From: Pollutimonas sp963706785
GTDB taxonomy: Bacteria > Pseudomonadota > Gammaproteobacteria > Burkholderiales > Burkholderiaceae_B
DNA length: 64,000 nucleotides
Assembly: GCA_963706785.1 (NCBI GenBank)
Contig: CAVPNJ010000002.1
Coordinates: 930,001 to 994,000, forward strand
Reading direction: 5' to 3'
The position numbers and the translations under genes are program-made. Positions 63,972 to 64,000 of this stretch are shown piece by piece (position 1 is the stretch's first letter; every line of letters starts with the position of its first letter). Under the pieces are notes generated by a model that worked only from the letters and a program-made list of their open reading frames with translations, ran no database searches and had not been told where the DNA came from.

Positions 63972-64000
63972 GCGAGTATTCGATCTTTGATCAATAAGAC

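Overview
The window looks like a chromosomal segment of a betaproteobacterium of the order Burkholderiales, most likely family Alcaligenaceae (inference from gene content and moderately high G+C; no 16S is present). Pointers are the isc cluster, the tig-clpP-clpX-lon block, prfB beside lysS, dapC-dapD-dapE-prmB, ribF-ileS-lspA-coaBC, a two-domain methylglyoxal synthase, and several binding-protein-dependent transport operons. About 60 genes are packed on both strands with many 1-11 nt overlaps. One tRNA gene (Leu, UAG) is present. I saw no CRISPR array, prophage or intact insertion sequence.

Layout. 85-10975 is a sugar/sugar-acid utilisation locus. Two oxidoreductases (Ldh2-type, SDR) run leftward. 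A rightward operon carries a UxaA-type dehydratase, an IlvD/Edd-type dehydratase, a 2-hydroxyacid dehydrogenase and a complete CUT1-type ABC importer. The 392-nt divergent region holds a FadR/GntR-type operator and CCAATACA repeats. 11068-14456 is prfB-SDR-lysS. 14463-20692 (leftward) is iscR-iscS-iscU-iscA-hscB-hscA-fdx followed by a duplicated-domain mgsA, with an IscR box in front of iscR. 20905-25781 holds a low-molecular-weight phosphatase, uvrB, an aromatic/aspartate aminotransferase and lexA with an unusually long SOS palindrome. 25895-31893 is tig-clpP-clpX-lon. 32128-39482 is an LpxL-like acyltransferase, tRNA-Leu, dapC-dapD-dapE (lysine/peptidoglycan), prmB and an ABC-F ATPase.

39604-47594 (leftward) is a second catabolic unit: livHMGF-type ABC transporter genes, then aldehyde dehydrogenase, SDR, zinc alcohol dehydrogenase and a substrate-binding protein. 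It reads as uptake and stepwise oxidation of an alcohol-type substrate. 47834-53851 is uvrD, an acyl desaturase, an RsmB-like RNA methyltransferase and purN. 53896-59547 is ribF-ileS-lspA-coaBC. 59695-63971 looks more accessory: an exported epoxide-hydrolase-like protein, a decayed patch with LysR and IS256 remnants, a DUF1003 membrane protein and the potassium transporter kup.

Three full-length conserved genes (prfB, uvrD, kup) each need one single-base frame correction beyond anything programmed. In each case the protein is otherwise complete across the join. The simplest explanation is single-base insertion errors in this assembly, although real mutations cannot be excluded. prfB additionally carries its normal autoregulatory +1 frameshift site.
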